Positions 7,609-16,619 of a DNA stretch of 64,000 nucleotides are shown in pieces (position 1 is the first letter of the stretch; each line of letters opens with the position of its first letter). Origin of the DNA: Fluviicola sp. (GTDB lineage Bacteria; Bacteroidota; Bacteroidia; Flavobacteriales_D; Crocinitomicaceae); the NCBI GenBank assembly GCA_031260455.1, contig JAIRJW010000003.1, positions 1 through 64,000 of the forward strand. The letters run 5' to 3'. The notes under the pieces were generated by a model. It did no database searches. It worked only from the letters and a program-made list of their open reading frames with translations, and had not been told where the DNA came from. A program made the translations under genes and the position numbers.

Positions 7609-9048
7609 CTAGCAGTTCACTGTGTCTTTCTTCTTATCGTATCCGAAAAGTTCAAAGTATTTGATTGCTTTCACTACATTTTCCGGCACATCTTCCTCCC
7701 AGCTGGAAATCCCAGCTCTGATTTTGGACAATACATCATCGGAAAGGATTTTCAATACCTGAGAATCAAATTCAGACAAAGCTGCCAGTTTGTTATTGTC
7801 CTTTAAAAATTGGACCAGCCCATATAAATGCTTTGGAATAGCCAGTTCATCCAATGTGTACAAATCACCGGTATCTACATTAATCGCCGGGTAAACATAC
7901 ATTTTCACGTTGTGTCCAAAACCGATTCCGAATGCTTCCAGTAAGCCTCCCGGTAAATTATCATAGTAACGCTCGTCGAAGATCGTATGCAGGTTATAAA
8001 TTCCGGCAATCACTCCCATTTTCTGACCACGTGCAATGGTTGCCAGATAATCCAGCATTTTATAATGTTTCAGGTAATTTGAAATCATTACGGTATATCC
8101 CAAAGAACTAAGCAATTCTGTCCGGTCAATGAAATCCTTATCGGAGATTTTACCATCAGCCGTCAAATCTTTCAATGTCAATTCGAAGATTACAAACAGG
8201 TTGTCTTCACGCACACCATCTTCTTTCAGGAATTGTTCCGTTCCACGGGCAATCATATCCAGGTGAACCTTCGTCACCGGTCTGAAACGTCCGCGCATCA
8301 ACAAAATATTCTTTTTATACAAAGCTGCTGCAGGCTGAAGAACTGTTCCACACAGATCAAACATGGTTGCATCAGTCATCCCGCGTTTCACCAGGTTCAA
8401 AGCAAGAATCCGGTTGTCTGCCTGGCCTAAATCCGGACCTGTTACACGCAGCATATCTACTTCTACCCGATCGCGCGGAATGCGGTGAACCAGGTTTGTC
8501 AGGAATTCATCCAGGTCATCAGTAGAAAAATATGCCGCATGAATAAGATTCACACCCAGGATTCCCAAAGCTTCCTGCTGTGCTTTATGGGAATTATCGT
8601 GCATTTTTACGTGCAGGATGATATCGTTAAAACCACCGCCCAGTTTAGACTGAAAGCGCAAACCTACCCAGCCTTGTCCCTGGTTGGTTTTATGATAATT
8701 CAATGCTTCAACAGTATTGCAGAAAGCAAAAAAGCGTGCTTCCTGCAGTTTTTTCGGAAGCCGGTCACAAAGCGTGTTATACTCGGTGGTCAGCATGGTC
8801 AAAAGGCGCTCCTCACAAACATAACGGGAAGCAGCACCATACATGGCATCAGATACTTTCATATCATAAGCTGACTGTGTGTAGGCAATCGTACCCGAAC
8901 TACCTCCAGCTTTAAAAAAGTTGGCAGCTACTTCCTGTCCTGCCCCGATTTCGGCAAAACAACCATAAATATCGTTCGTCAGATTAATCTTCAAGGCTTT
9001 CTCCTCAGTTGTTAATCTTCTTTCGTCTACCATTTCTTCTTCTTCCAT
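7609..9048 (-). CDS. conserved protein of unknown function, often labelled TonB-dependent receptor without support
   Basis: The product has 479 residues, no signal peptide, no membrane helices and no TonB box or barrel pattern, so it should be cytoplasmic. The most conserved-looking part is the N-terminus: IYGCFAEIGAGQEVAANFFK, then AGGSSGTIAYTQSAYDMKVS. A central region contains GWVGLRFQSKLGGGFNDI. From memory, homologues in Bacteroidota and some other phyla carry names such as TonB-dependent receptor or nicotinate-nucleotide adenylyltransferase. I see neither a plug/barrel nor an HxGH nucleotidyltransferase motif. The mixed alpha/beta composition and repeated Gly/Asp motifs suggest an enzyme, but I cannot assign a reaction. 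It is monocistronic. TACATTTG (9059-9066) ten bases upstream is a likely -7 box. Confidence 0.7.
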   Translation of the reverse strand: MEEEEMVDERRLTTEEKALKINLTNDIYGCFAEIGAGQEVAANFFKAGGSSGTIAYTQSAYDMKVSDAMYGAASRYVCEERLLTMLTTEYNTLCDRLPKKLQEARFFAFCNTVEALNYHKTNQGQGWVGLRFQSKLGGGFNDIILHVKMHDNSHKAQQEALGILGVNLIHAAYFSTDDLDEFLTNLVHRIPRDRVEVDMLRVTGPDLGQADNRILALNLVKRGMTDATMFDLCGTVLQPAAALYKKNILLMRGRFRPVTKVHLDMIARGTEQFLKEDGVREDNLFVIFELTLKDLTADGKISDKDFIDRTELLSSLGYTVMISNYLKHYKMLDYLATIARGQKMGVIAGIYNLHTIFDERYYDNLPGGLLEAFGIGFGHNVKMYVYPAINVDTGDLYTLDELAIPKHLYGLVQFLKDNNKLAALSEFDSQVLKILSDDVLSKIRAGISSWEEDVPENVVKAIKYFELFGYDKKKDTVNC

Positions 9049-9058
9049 TTCACTTCTG

Positions 9059-9066
9059 CAAATGTA
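9059..9066 (-). promoter_or_regulatory. -7 box TACATTTG upstream of the 7609-9048 gene
   Basis: An exact TAnnTTTG match on the minus strand, 10 bases before the start codon. No clear -33 TTG is seen. Confidence 0.4.
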
Positions 9067-9086
9067 CTAACATTAGGCATAGTACA

Positions 9087-10166
9087 CTAAGGGTTTAACG
9101 GCTTAAAGTCCGGATTAGTTATAAATTTATAATCTGTTAACGTCAGCAAAAAGGATTTCAACCGGTTACGCTGATCTTCATCCAGCTGAACGCCTCCCTG
9201 ACTTGCAAATTCCATCAACGGATCAATTGTTGCGGAATGCTGAATTCCAGTAGAATAATGCTCAATCACTTCATCCAGATTTGCAAAGCGCCCGTCATGC
9301 ATATACGGAGCTGATAAAGCAATATTCCGAAGGCTTGGAACTTTGAATTTGCCATTGTCATTCACATAGTGTGTGATGGCTCCTCTTCCCAGATCTGTAA
9401 AGACCGCATCAAGGCCATTATTGGAGAATTTCTGCACCTGAAGCAACACTCCGTTGTGACAATGAAAACAATCCGCACCATTCAAATCCCTGAATAAGTC
9501 ATATCCTGCCCATTCCTCAGCAGTAACTGCGTTTTTAATAGCTAATTCGGCTACTGTTAACGGGATATTATTGGCGAATTTGTACATGACATCGTATTTG
9601 GAGTCTCCTGAAATCATCGTTCGCAGAAATTGTGCCAGGGCTTTTGCTACATGTACCGAATCAAAATCAACCACTCCGAAGGCTTTGTAGAACTGATTCC
9701 GGTACACTACATCTGATTTCAGGCGTATAACAGCATCTTTCCATTGCAGGTGCATTTCAACCGGGTTCGGAACGGGTTCCAGGATCTGATCTTCCAGTGT
9801 TTCGGCTCTTCCATCCCAGAAATAATTCGTTTGCCACCCCAGGTTGATCAGCGCCATCGCATTTCGGGTTCCGATTGTTCCTCCTACTCCATGTGAAAAC
9901 TGGTTCGGATCGGAGAAAGAAGCATCCGGAGCATGGCAGGTTCCACAGGAAATGGTGTTATCCAGCGAGAGTTTCCTTTCATAGAACAACATTCTTCCCA
10001 ACAAAACACCTTCTTCTGTCATCGGGTTATCTGCCGGAATGGGCATTTGCGGAAAATGACCTGGAATCTTCAGCGCATAAGGTGTCGGATCATATCCGAC
10101 TTTCTCTTTCGTACATCCCAGAAACAGTACCAGCAAGCCTAATATACAGGTCAGGATCCGGTTCAT
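9087..10166 (-). CDS. diheme MauG/MbnH-like cytochrome c peroxidase family lipoprotein
   Basis: The product has 359 residues, with a lipoprotein signal (LLVLFLGC, lipidated Cys near residue 18). It has two c-type haem attachment sites: CGTCH at 74-78 and CFHCH at 233-237. This is the layout of bacterial diheme cytochrome c peroxidases and MauG relatives. It overlaps the stop of the MbnP-like gene by 4 bases (ATGA), so the two are translationally coupled. In characterised MbnH/MbnP pairs the diheme enzyme oxidises a tryptophan of MbnP to kynurenine, which is needed for copper binding. By context I infer the same role here rather than simple peroxide removal. It should act on the periplasmic side, anchored by its lipid. 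Confidence 0.88.
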   Translation of the reverse strand: MNRILTCILGLLVLFLGCTKEKVGYDPTPYALKIPGHFPQMPIPADNPMTEEGVLLGRMLFYERKLSLDNTISCGTCHAPDASFSDPNQFSHGVGGTIGTRNAMALINLGWQTNYFWDGRAETLEDQILEPVPNPVEMHLQWKDAVIRLKSDVVYRNQFYKAFGVVDFDSVHVAKALAQFLRTMISGDSKYDVMYKFANNIPLTVAELAIKNAVTAEEWAGYDLFRDLNGADCFHCHNGVLLQVQKFSNNGLDAVFTDLGRGAITHYVNDNGKFKVPSLRNIALSAPYMHDGRFANLDEVIEHYSTGIQHSATIDPLMEFASQGGVQLDEDQRNRLKSFLLTLTDYKFITNPDFKPLNP

Positions 10167-10918
10167 AAAGCACTGAGCGAGGACGCAAAATTCTGGCGCA
10201 CTTTTTCGGTGAGTGCAGCCTGGGCAGCACTGCTATGTGTATCCGTTTCCGTTTTCACATCAATCGGGCTTACCGGATTTTCAAAGAAATTCTTCAGGTT
10301 GAGCTTCAGCCACGCTTCGTTCAAAGTACTGCTCACTGCTGACCAATTCAGGTTCGAAACGGTTTTCGTGGTAAAATAAGTATCTGTTCCAACATGGTAA
10401 ACCAGGCTCAGATCGCAATTCGTTACGGCATCTGCAATGGTATCCACTTTTGCCTCGATTTTGAAAAAGATGTATCCCGGGTTCCAATCCCAATGCATGT
10501 CATTGGCGATGGCAATATTCAAAGGATTCGTATTGGCGAACGTACTTGGGTCATTGTGATTGACTATAGCAGGAACACCAATTCCGAACTGAATGGAAGT
10601 TGGATTCGGCATCACCTGGTTGGCCTGAAAGATAAGTGTTCCGTTTTCCCGGTAGTTAAACAGTGCCACGTCTTTCAAAATCGTTCCTCCCGATTGAATA
10701 TCCGAGAAATAGGCTTTCAGTTCCAGAAACTGGATTTTGTAGCCGTTACTCAGGGTATAAACAGAATCCAGATAAAGGTCTTCCGAGTCAAATACCGGTT
10801 TAAGCGACAATCTGGCTTGCTGGACCACAAGCACATCATCTGGTTCACCTGCTTTCTTTTTGGTACAGAATGAAAGTCCGAAAAATAAAAACAACACAAA
10901 AATCAAAACCCGTTTCAT
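10163..10918 (-). CDS. MbnP-family copper-binding lipoprotein
   Basis: The product has 251 residues, with a short lipoprotein signal (LFLFFGLSFC, Cys at about 18). Residues 30-230 or so fit the MbnP fold. The diagnostic stretch MHWDWNPGYIFFKIE starts at residue 141, with Trp143 and Trp145, and VYTLSNGYKIQFLELKAYFS occurs earlier. The N-terminal strand contains LSLKPVFDSEDLYLD. MbnP proteins bind copper outside the cytoplasm after one tryptophan is converted to kynurenine by the partner MbnH. No methanobactin peptide or biosynthesis genes are nearby, so this is the stand-alone type. TAAATTTG at 10932-10939 is a possible -7 box. The gene is divergent from the AddA-like gene. Confidence 0.82.
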   Translation of the reverse strand: MKRVLIFVLFLFFGLSFCTKKKAGEPDDVLVVQQARLSLKPVFDSEDLYLDSVYTLSNGYKIQFLELKAYFSDIQSGGTILKDVALFNYRENGTLIFQANQVMPNPTSIQFGIGVPAIVNHNDPSTFANTNPLNIAIANDMHWDWNPGYIFFKIEAKVDTIADAVTNCDLSLVYHVGTDTYFTTKTVSNLNWSAVSSTLNEAWLKLNLKNFFENPVSPIDVKTETDTHSSAAQAALTEKVRQNFASSLSAL

Positions 10919-11022
10919 CTGGTAGTTTTACCAAATTTAAAACAATGCTTAGAGAATTCCTAAAAATGCACCGGAAGAACAGACTATTTTAGGTATTTTC
11001 GAAAGGTTATTGATTAAATGGT

Positions 11023-14000
11023 ATGAATTCGGAAGTGAGCAAACCTTTTCTCATTGTAAATGCCTCAGCAGGAAGTGGTAAAACGTACAATCTGGTGCGT
11101 AACTACCTGCGGCTGTTGCTTTCCGAAGATGACAACCGGGCGGAAATCAGCCAAATCATAGCTATGACCTTCACTAATAAGGCAAGCATTGAGATGAAAA
11201 CCCGGATCATGAGTGATCTGAACAAGCTGGCTCACGGAAACGAAGAAAACCGGAATTACCTGGAAGAAATTTCAAAATTCGTCGGGATAACTCCGGAAGC
11301 CGCTCAAAAACACGCCCGGACGGTTTTGCGTAAAATCCTGCATCAATACGAGGATTTCAACGTAATGACCATCGATAAATTCAATCTGAGATTAATCCGT
11401 TCGTTTTCAAAGGATCTGGACCTTCCTGAGAACTTTGAAATTTCACTGGACGATACCCTGATCCTTGAAAAGGCAATCGATGAGCTGTTAAGTAACATCG
11501 ACGCACGGAATCAGACCAAATTGTACTTGCTTGCCCTGAACTTTGCCAAATCCAACCTGGAAGAAGAAAATGACTGGAATCTCAAAAAAAATCTGCTTTC
11601 CAAAGCCAAAATATTGACAAATGAAGGATATTTCCGGATCATCAGAACACTTTCCAAAACCGATTTCAACAAAGAACAACTGGATCTTTGGAAACTGCAG
11701 TTCAAAGCAGAGAAAGAGCTGCTTCAGGAAAAACTGCGTCATCTGAAACACCTGTTTCATGATACGGGAGTCGACAGCAATGCTTTTGCAGGGAAAACAA
11801 GCACTTTCAAACCAATTGCCTTCAACCTCGATTTGAATCCGGAGCCTATTTTTTTCCTGCGGGAAAGCAAACGGACAGATGCAAATTACAACAACATTCT
11901 CAAGACCATTGATAACGGCAGTGAAACTCAATTTGCACCAGCTTACCTGGATTTTTTGAATTTTGTCAGTGAAAAGGCTGCTTATTGGATCGAGCTGGAC
12001 TTTAAAATCCAGCAATTTCATATACTGGCGATTCTGAAAGAACTGGCTTTGAGCATGGATGAGATACGGAACAAGGAATCCATCATTCGCGTGAGTGAGT
12101 TCAACAAACTGGTGGCGGAACTGGTTCAAAATGAGGATGCGCCTTTCATTTACGAACGGCTGGGTTCCCGTTTCAATCATTTTTTCCTGGACGAATTTCA
12201 AGATACATCGCGTTTACAGTGGCTAAACATCGTTCCTCTGGTATACAATTCCCTGGCGGGAAATTACTTCAATTTCATCGTCGGCGACCCGAAACAATCT
12301 ATTTACCGTTTCAAGAATGGTGTGGCAGAACAATTTATTGCGCTTCCGGCCATTTACAATCCGGAAAATGAAGCTTCCATTGAACAGCGATCTCACTTTT
12401 TTCAGCAGATGGGAAAAGTAGAAGGTTTGGAAGACAACTGGCGTTCAGCAAGGGAAATCGTGGAATTCAATAATCGTTTTTTCCAGGAATTAATCCCTTT
12501 TCTGCCGGAAGGCGGCAAGGAATTCTATTCCCACCTGAAGCAGAATCCGAAGGGAAAAGCCGGTGGTTACATCGAAATGATTTTACTTCCTCAAAAGGAA
12601 ATCAATGCCATGGAATTCACTAACAATCAACTGCTGGAATGGGTCGAACAGTGTATTTCAGACGGGTACAAACCACATGAAATTTGCGTTCTGGGGAGAA
12701 AAAAACGGGACTGTAACCAATACGCAAACTTTTTAAAATCGAAAGGATACCAGATTGTTTCATCGGATTCGCTGCTTGTCAACAGTGACAAACACGTACA
12801 ACTGGCAATTTCCTACTGCAAATGGAAAGTAAACCGCTTCCATTTTCAGCATGCCATGCAGTTTGCCTATTTTTATTTTGAAACGCTGAATCCGAAAAAT
12901 TCCTTTGCTCTTTACAACAGCTGTTTCAGAGAAGTAGCAGAAGAAAATTCTGCAGGAATGTATTTTTCCGAAGCATTATTTTTTGAAAACAGCCACCTGA
13001 ATGCCGATTTCCTGGACGCAAGTTTTCAGAATATTTACTCACTGTTAATGGATTTCCTGAAATTACTGGAACTGGACCCGATCGAAAATACCTACCTGCA
13101 ACAGCTGCTGGATATCGCTTATCAATTTGATATATCGAACGGACCGGATCTGATGGATTTCATTCAGTATTACGATAAAAACGAAACTAAATTCAGTGTT
13201 CAGCTTTCCGAAAACGAACACGCTATTCAGATCATGACAGCTCACAAGTCGAAAGGGCTGGAATTTCCGGTGGTGATCATTCCTTCTTTCCATTTTTTCA
13301 CCGAAGGAAATATCCAGGATTCGTTCCTGATGGAAATCAATGAGTACATCATCGAAACCAAAATGAGCCAGTTCGAATCTACCATTCCGGAAATCAAAAT
13401 CGAAGCAGAAAAAGAAGATGCTGCAAAAAAAATGGATGCCATCAACTTGTTATATGTTGCCTTCACACGTCCACAGGACCGGCTTTATGCTATCAATCTG
13501 AAAGGATATCGGAATTCTTTTTATGATAAATTCGATTCGGTTTTCCACCAACTATTCCCGGATGCTTTCAAAGACGAAAAAATGCACCTGAAACTTGGGC
13601 AAATGCCGGAGATTAAACATCATTTCAAAAATGAATCCGGCGAATACCATCCGCATTCGATTCAGAATTTCCTGTGGTTTCCTGAAATCAGTATTCAGCC
13701 AGCTAAGGAACAAACCGATGACAGCCTGACAGTTGCCCAACGGATCGGGAAGCAATTCCATTTCATCATGGAAAAATCCCAGTCGCATGAAAGTGCTTTC
13801 TCTGCATTGCAAACCGGGATCCTGAAGGGACAAATTGAGCAGGAATTTGAGAAAACACTGGCCAAACTGGTGAATGAAGCCTTTCAGAATGAAATCCTGG
13901 CGGCTTTGTTCAACAGTGGAAAGCATCTGAATGAACGGACTCTGATTTATGATTCCAAAACCAGACTTCGACCGGATAAGCTAATTGTTTCCGAAAACAG

Positions 14001-14175
14001 TACCCTGGTTATTGATTTTAAAACAGGGGAACGAAAGCGCAAACACGAAGAACAGGTATTGGGTTATCTGCGGGTTCTGAAGGAAATCGGGATGCCGGGA
14101 ATCAAAGGATATTTGTATTATACGGAAGGACTGGGGCTGGTTGAAATTTCAATGGCTGGAGAGTTATGGGATTAG
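11023..14175 (+). CDS. UvrD/AddA-like helicase-nuclease (double-strand break repair)
   Basis: The product has 1050 residues. The superfamily 1A helicase core has Walker A NASAGSGKTYNLV (Lys20), motif II FFLDEFQDTSRLQW (Asp390, Glu391), motif III-like FIVGDPKQSIYRFKNG, and motif V/VI parts QIMTAHKSKGLEFPVVIIP and LLYVAFTRPQDRLY. The C-terminus (about 900-1050) is a RecB-type nuclease with RPDKLIV and VIDFKTGE, the Asp and Lys of the PD-(D/E)xK site. It would unwind and trim double-strand ends to load RecA, as AddAB or RecBCD does. The partner AddB-like protein is not in this window, although it often sits next to AddA in Bacteroidota. Confidence 0.87.
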   Translation: MNSEVSKPFLIVNASAGSGKTYNLVRNYLRLLLSEDDNRAEISQIIAMTFTNKASIEMKTRIMSDLNKLAHGNEENRNYLEEISKFVGITPEAAQKHARTVLRKILHQYEDFNVMTIDKFNLRLIRSFSKDLDLPENFEISLDDTLILEKAIDELLSNIDARNQTKLYLLALNFAKSNLEEENDWNLKKNLLSKAKILTNEGYFRIIRTLSKTDFNKEQLDLWKLQFKAEKELLQEKLRHLKHLFHDTGVDSNAFAGKTSTFKPIAFNLDLNPEPIFFLRESKRTDANYNNILKTIDNGSETQFAPAYLDFLNFVSEKAAYWIELDFKIQQFHILAILKELALSMDEIRNKESIIRVSEFNKLVAELVQNEDAPFIYERLGSRFNHFFLDEFQDTSRLQWLNIVPLVYNSLAGNYFNFIVGDPKQSIYRFKNGVAEQFIALPAIYNPENEASIEQRSHFFQQMGKVEGLEDNWRSAREIVEFNNRFFQELIPFLPEGGKEFYSHLKQNPKGKAGGYIEMILLPQKEINAMEFTNNQLLEWVEQCISDGYKPHEICVLGRKKRDCNQYANFLKSKGYQIVSSDSLLVNSDKHVQLAISYCKWKVNRFHFQHAMQFAYFYFETLNPKNSFALYNSCFREVAEENSAGMYFSEALFFENSHLNADFLDASFQNIYSLLMDFLKLLELDPIENTYLQQLLDIAYQFDISNGPDLMDFIQYYDKNETKFSVQLSENEHAIQIMTAHKSKGLEFPVVIIPSFHFFTEGNIQDSFLMEINEYIIETKMSQFESTIPEIKIEAEKEDAAKKMDAINLLYVAFTRPQDRLYAINLKGYRNSFYDKFDSVFHQLFPDAFKDEKMHLKLGQMPEIKHHFKNESGEYHPHSIQNFLWFPEISIQPAKEQTDDSLTVAQRIGKQFHFIMEKSQSHESAFSALQTGILKGQIEQEFEKTLAKLVNEAFQNEILAALFNSGKHLNERTLIYDSKTRLRPDKLIVSENSTLVIDFKTGERKRKHEEQVLGYLRVLKEIGMPGIKGYLYYTEGLGLVEISMAGELWD

Positions 14176-14309
14176 CAAAGGATCGGCAAGTATATTTATT
14201 GCAATAAATAGACAAGACATCTTTCACGTGTGAGATTTGCCCAGTGATAACAGGCTTTTCACACAATTTTATAAATTTATAAAATTATTGTTTCCTGAAA
14301 TTTCAAACA

Positions 14310-14669
14310 TCACTGCTTATCTAAAAACATCACTCCTTCAGAAACGCGAACTACCAGTGAATGATTGTCCATATCTTCTACCAGCCAGTCAACAGACTCA
14401 TTCATCAGATCCGTTTTTACCTGAATGATATTCTTTTTGGTGACACGGTAAATTCCCTGAACAGTGTCTGTACCATAAATAACAAAAGGGAGATCAGATG
14501 TTTTCCTGTCTCCCCCCGTAAATTCATAAACTTCCGTATGTGACACGTAAGAACCATTGTTCAAAAAAATCTTCGTATAGTTCCATCTTCCATCCAGGCG
14601 ATTCACAATGCGTTGCTTTGCACAGGAAAAAAGCAGGAATACCGAAGAAACAACAAAAACGTAACGCAT
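14310..14669 (-). CDS. small lipoprotein of unknown function (lipocalin-like region)
   Basis: The product has 119 residues. The signal MRYVFVVSSVFLLFSCAKQ ends in a lipobox with Cys near residue 16. The rest is predicted to be beta-rich. A G-R-W-N-Y motif near residue 27 and DTVQGIYRV near 68 resemble the small lipocalin-like domains common in Bacteroidota lipoproteins. The gene starts one base before the stop of frr on the same strand, so it may be read through from pyrH-frr. No specific role can be given. Confidence 0.62.
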   Translation of the reverse strand: MRYVFVVSSVFLLFSCAKQRIVNRLDGRWNYTKIFLNNGSYVSHTEVYEFTGGDRKTSDLPFVIYGTDTVQGIYRVTKKNIIQVKTDLMNESVDWLVEDMDNHSLVVRVSEGVMFLDKQ

Positions 14670-14670
14670 C

Positions 14671-15234
14671 TCAGATCGTCATTATATCTCTTTCTTTCAC
14701 TTCGACCAGATCATCTACCTTCTTAATGAATCCATTGGTGATGTTTTGAATTTCACTTTCTGCATCTTTGGTCATATCTTCGGAAAGCCCGTCAACCTTT
14801 AACGATTTCACCATATCCAAAGCATCTTTACGGTTATTTCTAACTCCCACTTTCGCGTGTTCACCTTCTGATTTCGCCTTTTTCACCAAATCGCGACGTC
14901 GTTCTTCCGTTAACGATGGGATCTGGATGATCAATTGCTCTCCGTTATTTTGAGGATTCAAGCCCAGGTTCGCGTTCATGATTCCTTTTGCAATTTCGTT
15001 CAGCATGTTTTTTTCCCATGCCTGAACAGTCAGTGTGCGGGCATCCATCGTCCCGATATTTGCTACCTGCTGGATTGGTGTCGGGGAACCGTAGTAATCA
15101 ACCATTACTCCTGTCAACATAGAAGGTGTTGCTTTTCCTGCTCTGACTTTGAGCAGCTCGTGCTCCAAATGATCCAGTGCTTTCTGGCTGGATGACTTAA
15201 ATTCATCATAAATTAGCTGTAACTCTTCAGTCAT
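14671..15234 (-). CDS. frr: ribosome recycling factor
   Basis: Splits the post-termination ribosome together with EF-G. The 187-residue length fits the family (about 185). Typical stretches are LLKVRAGKATPSMLTGVMVDYYG (about 28-50), GTMDARTLTVQAWEK and IPSLTEERRRDLVKKAK, which belong to the three-helix bundle and the hinge of the L-shaped factor. It follows pyrH at a distance of 26 bases on the same strand, the widespread pyrH-frr arrangement. Confidence 0.96.
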   Translation of the reverse strand: MTEELQLIYDEFKSSSQKALDHLEHELLKVRAGKATPSMLTGVMVDYYGSPTPIQQVANIGTMDARTLTVQAWEKNMLNEIAKGIMNANLGLNPQNNGEQLIIQIPSLTEERRRDLVKKAKSEGEHAKVGVRNNRKDALDMVKSLKVDGLSEDMTKDAESEIQNITNGFIKKVDDLVEVKERDIMTI

Positions 15235-15260
15235 AATTGATCTAATTGAATCTTTCTCTA

Positions 15261-15968
15261 TTAATTTCTCACAATAGTTCCTACCTGCTCACCTTCCATC
15301 AATCGCTGAAGATTTCCCGGTGTGTCCATATCAAAAACGATGATAGGCAAATCGTTTTCCATACAAAGCGTGAAAGCAGTCATATCCATTACTTTCAATC
15401 CTCTGCCGTATGCATCTTCAAACGTAATCACATCGAATTTGGTTGCTGTAGGGTCTTTTTCCGGGTCCTTCGTATAAATTCCATCCACGCGTGTTCCCTT
15501 CAGGATGACGTCTGCATTAATCTCAATTGCGCGTAAAGATGCAGCTGAATCTGTCGTAAAATAAGGATTTCCAGTTCCGGCACCAAAGATCACCACCCGC
15601 CCCTTTTCCAGATGCCTGACAGCTCTTCTTCTCACATATGGTTCTGAAATTTCCTTCATTTCGATAGCAGACTGAAGCCTGGTTTGAAGTCCGGCAGATT
15701 CCAGAGCCGCCTGAAGTGCCATGGAATTAATCATAGTTGCCAACATTCCCATATAATCACCATGAGTGCGGTCCATCCCACCTTCTTCAGCCTGAACACC
15801 CCGGAAAATATTTCCTCCCCCAATTACAATCGCTACTTCAACTCCCATTTCGTGGATTTGCTTAATCTGCCAGGCGTATTCACTAAGTCTCTGATTATCA
15901 ATTCCAAACTGTTTGTCTCCCATGAGAGATTCACCACTTAATTTGAGGAGAATGCGACGGTATTTCAT
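15261..15968 (-). CDS. pyrH: UMP kinase
   Basis: Phosphorylates UMP to UDP with ATP in pyrimidine nucleotide synthesis; the bacterial hexameric type. I place the start at 15968 ([17 protein letters not shown]), giving 235 residues. The open frame extends 21 codons further upstream, but the family begins with the K-R-x-LLKLSGE strand. Other signatures are [13 protein letters not shown] (about 43-55), the [13 protein letters not shown] loop (about 130-142) and [25 protein letters not shown] (15989-15996) on the minus strand, 20 bases upstream, is a good -7 box and supports this start. Confidence 0.95.
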   Translation of the reverse strand: MKYRRILLKLSGESLMGDKQFGIDNQRLSEYAWQIKQIHEMGVEVAIVIGGGNIFRGVQAEEGGMDRTHGDYMGMLATMINSMALQAALESAGLQTRLQSAIEMKEISEPYVRRRAVRHLEKGRVVIFGAGTGNPYFTTDSAASLRAIEINADVILKGTRVDGIYTKDPEKDPTATKFDVITFEDAYGRGLKVMDMTAFTLCMENDLPIIVFDMDTPGNLQRLMEGEQVGTIVRN

Positions 15969-15988
15969 ATTTTGAGAAAGAAGTTGCG

Positions 15989-15996
15989 CAAATATA
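15989..15996 (-). promoter_or_regulatory. pyrH: -7 box TATATTTG upstream of pyrH
   Basis: An exact TAnnTTTG match on the minus strand, 20 bases before the chosen pyrH start. No clear -33 TTG. It suggests that pyrH-frr has its own promoter, separate from the tsf transcript. Confidence 0.45.
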
Positions 15997-16074
15997 GTGG
16001 GAAATCTTTGAAGTTTAGAAACCGATTTCAAAATAGTGAATAATAACTAAATTTGGATTTCAAAGATTTGTTAT

Positions 16075-16491
16075 ATGGGACTCATTACTTTCAAAACATT
16101 TGATAATTCCATCGATGCGCACATTCTGAAAATCAAGCTGGAAAGCGAAGGAATTACCTGCTTTTTGTTTGATGAAAATATTGTGTCAGTCAATCCGCTC
16201 TATTCGAACCTGGTGGGCGGGATCAAATTAAAGATCAGCGAGGAAGACCTGGTTCATGCCAAAAACATCCTGTTTGAGCTGGAGCAAACTCCATACACCA
16301 CAGAAGATGATCACGTAATTGCCTGCCCGAATTGCCGCTCCACACACATCGAACCGGGCTATAAATCCATGCGGAGTGTTGGAGCTGTTCTTTCTGCCAT
16401 TGCTTCGTTTCTATTTTTCATTTTCCCGCTCTACCGCAAAAATGTTTACAAGTGTAAAGACTGTGGAGCTGAATTCAATCTGAAGAAATAA
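16075..16491 (+). CDS. DUF2007-domain protein with zinc ribbon and membrane segment
   Basis: The product has 138 residues. The N-terminal DUF2007 (putative signal-transducing) domain covers about 1-75 (ITFKTFDNSIDAHILKIKLE, then GGIKLKISEEDLVHAKNIL). A split zinc-ribbon follows: CPNC at about 85 and CKDC at about 129. Between the Cys pairs is one hydrophobic stretch (about 100-122, GAVLSAIASFLFFIFPLY). DUF2007 proteins resemble the PII/GlnB fold, but their ligand is not known. The gene is on the opposite strand and lies between tsf and pyrH, interrupting the usual translation-gene order. Confidence 0.8.
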   Translation: MGLITFKTFDNSIDAHILKIKLESEGITCFLFDENIVSVNPLYSNLVGGIKLKISEEDLVHAKNILFELEQTPYTTEDDHVIACPNCRSTHIEPGYKSMRSVGAVLSAIASFLFFIFPLYRKNVYKCKDCGAEFNLKK

Positions 16492-16573
16492 ACAGGTCTC
16501 TCTCATTTATTTTTCTTAGTTAGAATGCACATCGTCAGGATTTATGGAAAAAACTCAACAGGCATAAAACAAA

Positions 16574-16600
16574 AAATCCTGTCATTAAATGACAGGATTT
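16574..16600 (-). terminator. rho-independent terminator of the rpsB-tsf transcript
   Basis: A perfect 12-bp stem (AAATCCTGTCAT with its complement) and a 3-base loop, followed on the minus strand by TTTTTTGTTTT. It lies 20 bases past the tsf stop. Confidence 0.85.
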
Positions 16601-16619
16601 CCAATTAGTTGTACTCTGA

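Noticed and set aside
11488..12201. 237-codon open frame antisense to the AddA-like gene
   Set aside because: It lies fully opposite a well-supported helicase region. Composition is Phe/Gln-rich as expected from the complement of its coding sequence.
14176..14309. Short frame downstream of the AddA-like gene (from 14237)
   Set aside because: It mostly overlaps the antisense strand of the small lipoprotein gene and has no coding features.
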